Positions 6,539-9,816 of a stretch of 9,816 bases of DNA are shown here, in pieces. The notes under the pieces were generated by a model. It did not search any database. It was given only the letters and a program-made list of their open reading frames with translations, and had not been told where the DNA came from. Source of the DNA: Actinomycetes bacterium (lineage in GTDB: Bacteria; Actinomycetota; Actinomycetes; Actinomycetales; Cellulomonadaceae). Within the stretch, counting starts at the first letter, position 1, and every line of letters starts with the position of its first letter. The stretch is from positions 1 through 9,816 of the forward strand of contig JAEWCA010000567.1 in NCBI GenBank assembly GCA_023390875.1, given 5' to 3'. Both the position numbers and the translations under genes were made by a program.

Positions 6539-9120
6539 CGGGTCACCTCCAGGGTCCGGGCGACGCGTGGGTCGTGGTGGGCGGGCTCGCCGGGCCGGGC
6601 CGGGCGGACCTGGCCGCGCAGCGGGGTGTAGGCGAGGTCGGGGTCGGCCGTGGCCGGGGCGTTGACGAACGCGGCGAACCGGTCGAGCTTGTCGGGGTCG
6701 TCGAGCGCCTCGGCCCACTCGTCGCGGTAGTCGCCGACGTGCGCGGCGATCTCGGCCTCGAGGTCGGCGGCGATGCCTCGCGCGTCGTCGACGAGGATCT
6801 CGCGCAGCGCCTCGATGCCGCCGGGGAAGTCGGCGACGAACGGGGCGGTGCGCTGCAGCCGGTCGCCGTGCCGCACGTAGAACGCGAGGAACCGGTCGAT
6901 GATCGCCACGAGCTCGTCGTCGGAAAGGTCCTCCGCGAGCAGGTCCGCGTGCCGGGGGTTCGCGCCGCCGTTGCCGCCGACGTACACGTTCCAGCCGTTC
7001 GCGGTGGCGATGACTCCGACGTCCTTGCCGCGGGCCTCGGCGCACTCCCGGGCGCACCCGGAGACGCCGACCTTGAACTTGTGCGGCGTGCGCAGGCCCC
7101 GGTACCGGTTCTCGAGCAGGATGCCCATGCCGACCGAGTCGCGGACGCCGAACCGGCACCACGACGACCCGACGCACGACTTCACGGCCCGCAGCGACTT
7201 GCCGTACGCCTGCCCGGACTCGAAGCCGGCGTCGATGAGCTTGGCCCAGATCGCGGGCAGCTGGTCGATGCGCGCGCCGAACATGCCGATCCGCTGCGCG
7301 CCCGTGATGCGGGTGTAGAGGCCGAACTCGGCGGCCACCGCACCGATCGCCATGAGCTTCTCGGGCGTGATCTCGCCGCCGGGGACGCGCGGGATGACCG
7401 AGTAGGTGCCGTCCTTCTGCAGGTTCGCCATGACGTGGTCGTTGGTGTCCTGCAGCGGTGCGTGCGCGCGTTCGAGCACGTGCCCGGCGCGCAGCGACGA
7501 CAGGATCCCGGCGACCACCGGCTTGCACACCGCGCAGCCGCGCCCGGTCCCGTGGGCCGCGACGATCTCGCTGAACGTCCGCAGCTCGCTCGCGGCGACC
7601 AGCGCGTACAGCTCGGCGCGCGGCATCGCGAAGTGCTCGCACATCGCCTTCGACACCTCGATGCCGCTGGCCTCGAGCTGCGCGTTGACGAGCTTCGTGA
7701 CGACCGGGACGCACGAGCCGCACACCGTGCCGGCCTTCGTGCACGCCTTGACCTCGCCGACCGTGGTGCAGCCGTGCTCGGTGACGGCCTCGCGGACGGC
7801 GCCGGCGGTGACGTTGGTGCACGAGCAGACGACGACGTCGTCGGGCAGGTCGCCGCCGAGCTCCGGAGCGCCGCCCTCGGGGGCGAGGAACGCGGACGGG
7901 TCGGCGCCGAGCGGGCGGCCGAGCATCGGTCGCAGCTGCGGGTAGAGCGCGGCGTCGCCGACGAACACGCCGCCGAGCAGCGTGCGGGCGTCGTCCGAGA
8001 CGACGAGCTTGCGGTACGTCCGCGCGACGGGGTCGGTGAACGTGACCTCGAGCGCGCCGGGGGTCAGGCCGAGCACGTCGCCGAAGCTCGCCGCGTCGAC
8101 GCCGACGCCCTTGAGCTTGGTGCCCTCGGGGGCGGGCGTGTACAGCCGCGGGCCGCCGAGCAGCCGGTCGACGACCACGTCGGCCATCGCGTTGCCCGGC
8201 GCGACGAGCCCGGTGCACTCGCCGTCGAACGACGCGCACTCGCCGATCGCCCACACCGCCGGGTCCGACGTGCGGCACGTCGCGCCGACGACGACACCGC
8301 CGCGCTCACCGATCGCGAGACCCGACTCGCGGGCGATCCGGTCGCGCGGCCGGACACCCGTCGAGAACACCACGACGTCCGCGGGGATCTCGCCGTCGTC
8401 CGACAGCCGCATCGTCGCGACGGCCCCGTCGTCCGCCGCCGTCAGGCCCGTGCACGCGAGCGACGTGCGGACGTCCATGCCGAGGTCGTCGACGAGCACC
8501 CGCAGGGCCTCACCGCCGCCCGCGTCGAGCTGCACGTTCATGAGGTGGTCGGCGAACTCGACGACCGTCAAGCTCGCGCCGAGGCTCTGCAGCGCCGCCG
8601 CGGCCTCCAGGCCGAGCACCCCACCGCCGACGACCGCCCCGCGCAGGGGCCGTCCGAGCGTCGCCGACCGGTCCGCGACCCACGCCCGCAGCGCCTCGAG
8701 GTCGTCGAGCGTGCGGTACCGGAACACGCCCGGCAGGTCGACGCCGTCGGTGCGCGGCGTCCACGCCCACGACCCCGTGGCGAGCACGAGCTGGTCGTAC
8801 CCGACGACCCGGCCGCCGCGGGTCGTGACCGTCTGCGCGTCGCGGTCCAGCTTCGCGACCGCGTCGCCGACGAGCAGCGTCGTGCGCGGGTCGTCCCAGA
8901 CCTGCGGGTCGAGCGCGAGGTCGTCGGGCGTGCGGCCCGCCGTGACGAGCTCCGACAGGTGCACGCGGTCGTACGGGACCCACGGCTCGTCGCCGAGGAC
9001 GGTGACGTGCCAGCCGTCCTGCGGTGCGCGCTCGACGAGACCCGCGACGAGACGGTGGGCGACCATGCCGGCGCCGACGACGACGACCCGGCCGAGGGCA
9101 GGGGGAGGAGCGGTGCGCAT
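6535..9120 (-). CDS. nirB: Nitrite reductase [NAD(P)H] large subunit
   Basis: 861 residues, normal for NirB. It takes electrons from NAD(P)H through FAD and a [2Fe-2S] centre to siroheme and a [4Fe-4S] cluster, and reduces nitrite to ammonium. In order: FAD-binding Rossmann motif VVVGAGMVAHR (13-23); second dinucleotide fold AVVGGGVLGLEAA (162-174); BFD-like [2Fe-2S] domain with Cys432, Cys434, Cys467 and Cys470; a further CxxC at 529/532 in GRGCAVCKP; the sulfite/nitrite reductase ferredoxin-like half-domain (about 565-635); and the siroheme/[4Fe-4S] region with Cys649-x5-Cys655 and Cys689-x3-Cys693. The ATG at 9120 is preferred for GGAAGG six bases upstream and the Rossmann motif close behind; an in-frame start at 9198 would add 26 unlikely residues and span the palindrome at 9144-9157. 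A long open frame on the other strand is a codon-bias shadow. nirD overlaps it by 4 bases. No nitrate reductase or transporter gene is in view. Confidence 0.98.
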   Translation of the reverse strand: MRTAPPPALGRVVVVGAGMVAHRLVAGLVERAPQDGWHVTVLGDEPWVPYDRVHLSELVTAGRTPDDLALDPQVWDDPRTTLLVGDAVAKLDRDAQTVTTRGGRVVGYDQLVLATGSWAWTPRTDGVDLPGVFRYRTLDDLEALRAWVADRSATLGRPLRGAVVGGGVLGLEAAAALQSLGASLTVVEFADHLMNVQLDAGGGEALRVLVDDLGMDVRTSLACTGLTAADDGAVATMRLSDDGEIPADVVVFSTGVRPRDRIARESGLAIGERGGVVVGATCRTSDPAVWAIGECASFDGECTGLVAPGNAMADVVVDRLLGGPRLYTPAPEGTKLKGVGVDAASFGDVLGLTPGALEVTFTDPVARTYRKLVVSDDARTLLGGVFVGDAALYPQLRPMLGRPLGADPSAFLAPEGGAPELGGDLPDDVVVCSCTNVTAGAVREAVTEHGCTTVGEVKACTKAGTVCGSCVPVVTKLVNAQLEASGIEVSKAMCEHFAMPRAELYALVAASELRTFSEIVAAHGTGRGCAVCKPVVAGILSSLRAGHVLERAHAPLQDTNDHVMANLQKDGTYSVIPRVPGGEITPEKLMAIGAVAAEFGLYTRITGAQRIGMFGARIDQLPAIWAKLIDAGFESGQAYGKSLRAVKSCVGSSWCRFGVRDSVGMGILLENRYRGLRTPHKFKVGVSGCARECAEARGKDVGVIATANGWNVYVGGNGGANPRHADLLAEDLSDDELVAIIDRFLAFYVRHGDRLQRTAPFVADFPGGIEALREILVDDARGIAADLEAEIAAHVGDYRDEWAEALDDPDKLDRFAAFVNAPATADPDLAYTPLRGQVRPARPGEPAHHDPRVARTLEVTR

Positions 9121-9143
9121 CGGTGACCTTCCAGGGGATGTGG

Positions 9144-9157
9144 TGCTGGGCCCAGCA
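9144..9157. promoter_or_regulatory. 14-base perfect palindrome upstream of nirB
   Basis: TGCTGGGCCCAGCA is a perfect dyad without spacer, 23 bases before the nirB ATG and just upstream of its ribosome binding site. The position suits an operator or a leader hairpin. It does not resemble the GlnR-type GTnAC/GAAAC boxes often found at actinobacterial nitrogen genes. Confidence 0.4.
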
Positions 9158-9254
9158 TCTGCGCACCTCCGACGCCCGGTCCGGGCCGAAGGACCCACGC
9201 GAACTCACACGACGACGACCCCGCCTGAGAGATCCCGCCGCGTCCTCGCGTCCG

Positions 9255-9292
9255 GGGCGGTCCGCCCGGGACTCGACCTCGCCTGCGAGTCC
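9255..9292. promoter_or_regulatory. Two adjacent inverted repeats upstream of nirB
   Basis: GGGCGG-T-CCGCCC (9255-9267) is a 13-base dyad. Next to it, GGACTCG (9269-9275) and CGAGTCC (9286-9292) form 7-base arms with a 10-base spacer. Both lie in the gene-free gap 9121-9389, which must contain the nirB promoter. I found no convincing -35/-10 pair there. Binding-site function is inferred from symmetry alone. Confidence 0.3.
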
Positions 9293-9303
9293 GCGCCCTC
9301 TGT

Positions 9304-9342
9304 GTGCTGCATTCATGTCGCTGGGCGACAGAAACGCAGCAC
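9304..9342 (-). terminator. Two-tier hairpin downstream of the CAP-domain gene
   Basis: An outer 7-bp stem (GTGCTGC 9304-9310 with GCAGCAC 9336-9342) encloses a symmetrical 5/5-base internal loop and an inner 6-bp stem (TGTCGC 9316-9321 with GCGACA 9325-9330) capped by three bases. It begins 47 bases past the CAP-gene stop and lies some 180 bases before nirB, so it most likely separates the two transcripts. There is no U-tract. Confidence 0.6.
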
Positions 9343-9389
9343 TGATCGGGTGCCGCGTGTCGGGCCGACGAGAACGCGGGACGTCGGCG

Positions 9390-9816
9390 TCAGCCGAGGA
9401 AGACCTGGCCGCAGAGCATGCCCTTGGGGCCGGACGTGCAGCCGACGCCGATCTGCGTGTAGCCGGGCCGCAGGATGTTCGCGCGGTGGCCTTCCGACCC
9501 CATCCATCCGGCGACGACGGCGGCGGCGGTCGGGTAGCCGAGCGCGAGGTTCTCGCCGAGCGTGCCGATGCCGCACGCGTCGACGATCTCGCCGAGCGGG
9601 TCGTGCTCGAACCGGCCCTCGGCGACGAGCCGGTCGGTCCGCGTCACCGCCATCGACGTCGCGCAATCGTTCACGGTGAGCTCGCCGAGCCCGGCCTTGC
9701 GGCGCTCGGCGTTGGTGAGGACGACGATCTCGTCGGCCAGCGCGACGGTCGCGGGCACCTCGGCCGGGGCTCCGGCGGGGGCGGAGGGGGTCGCCGACCC
9801 CGACCCGGACCCCGAG
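9390..9816 (-). CDS. Secreted CAP/SCP-domain protein, 5' end beyond the window
   Basis: 141 residues are visible; the frame stays open to the right edge, so the N-terminus is missing. The visible part starts with a Ser-Gly repeat and an Ala/Pro-rich linker (SGSGSGSATPSAPAGAPAEV), then a CAP domain: LTNAERRKAGLGEL, FEHDPLGEIVDACGIGTLGENLALGY, VVAGWMGSEGHRANILRPGYTQIGVGC and the closing GMLCGQVFLG. The His of FEHD, the Glu of GEN and the His of GHR are the conserved pocket residues of the family. Four cysteines (NDCATS, DACGIG, GVGC, MLCGQ) suggest two disulfides outside the cell. A GTG at 9758 could serve as a start, but the linker upstream in the same frame reads as real coding sequence, so a longer secreted protein is more likely. 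Bacterial CAP proteins have no single agreed function. Confidence 0.88.
   Translation of the reverse strand, partial: SGSGSGSATPSAPAGAPAEVPATVALADEIVVLTNAERRKAGLGELTVNDCATSMAVTRTDRLVAEGRFEHDPLGEIVDACGIGTLGENLALGYPTAAAVVAGWMGSEGHRANILRPGYTQIGVGCTSGPKGMLCGQVFLG

Noticed and set aside
6130..9126. A 998-codon open frame on the plus strand opposite nirB-nirD
   Set aside because: The translation is Arg/Ala/Asp-rich with no motif, and nirB and nirD on the other strand carry full family signatures. Such shadows are expected in GC-rich DNA.
9121..9198. N-terminal extension of NirB starting at 9198
   Set aside because: The added residues are Arg/Ser/Pro-rich, have no ribosome binding site and span a palindrome; the ATG at 9120 has GGAAGG and leads straight into the Rossmann motif.
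9311..9345. GAAAC at 9331-9335 as part of a GlnR box for nirB
   Set aside because: No partner GTnAC/GAAAC half-sites appear at the expected spacing, and the bases lie in the internal loop of a hairpin.

Overview
The window is very GC-rich, with almost every wobble position G or C, GTG starts, 1- and 4-base gene overlaps, and secreted multimodular xylan-degrading enzymes with Gly/Thr/Pro linkers and family 2 carbohydrate-binding modules (CBM2). This fits a soil- or plant-associated actinobacterium of the Cellulomonas type. The assignment rests on gene content and composition, not on a database match.

Layout. (1) Positions 117-4927 hold a xylan-degradation island. Three secreted enzymes are read from the minus strand: a GH11 xylanase with one CBM2 (117-1109), a CE4/NodB-type acetylxylan esterase with one CBM2 (2478-3509), and a GH11 xylanase with two CBM2 modules (3599-4927). 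Between the first two, on the plus strand, are a YqjF/DUF2071 gene (1384-2100) and a small GlsB/YeaQ-type membrane protein (2165-2425). (2) Positions 5198-5931 hold a membrane protein/regulator pair: a DUF2975 protein coupled by a 1-base overlap to a 78-residue XRE-type helix-turn-helix protein. (3) Positions 6182-9120 hold the nirB-nirD operon for siroheme NAD(P)H nitrite reductase (nitrite to ammonium). (4) From 9390 to the right edge is the C-terminal part of a secreted CAP/SCP-domain protein, cut by the window edge.

How the genes work together. The two xylanases cut the xylan backbone and the esterase removes acetyl groups that block them. All four CBM2 modules keep the Trp-x-x-Arg-Phe pattern linked to xylan rather than cellulose binding (CBM2b). 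These are the parts of the single Cellulomonas fimi XylD/Xyn11A-type enzyme (GH11-CBM2b-NodB-CBM2b), here spread over separate genes, with the GH11 part present twice in nearly identical form. The nirBD operon is a separate nitrogen-assimilation unit.

The least explained signals are non-coding: a small hairpin presenting the Shine-Dalgarno sequence in its loop before all three secreted enzymes; a cluster of TTTCGATA/TATCGAAA repeats between the first xylanase and the YqjF gene; related CGATAG elements around the second xylanase and the DUF2975/HTH pair; a 66-base near-perfect palindrome with four GAGATCGTSAC units downstream of nirD; and several dyads upstream of nirB. No RNA genes, CRISPR arrays, transposases or phage genes were seen.
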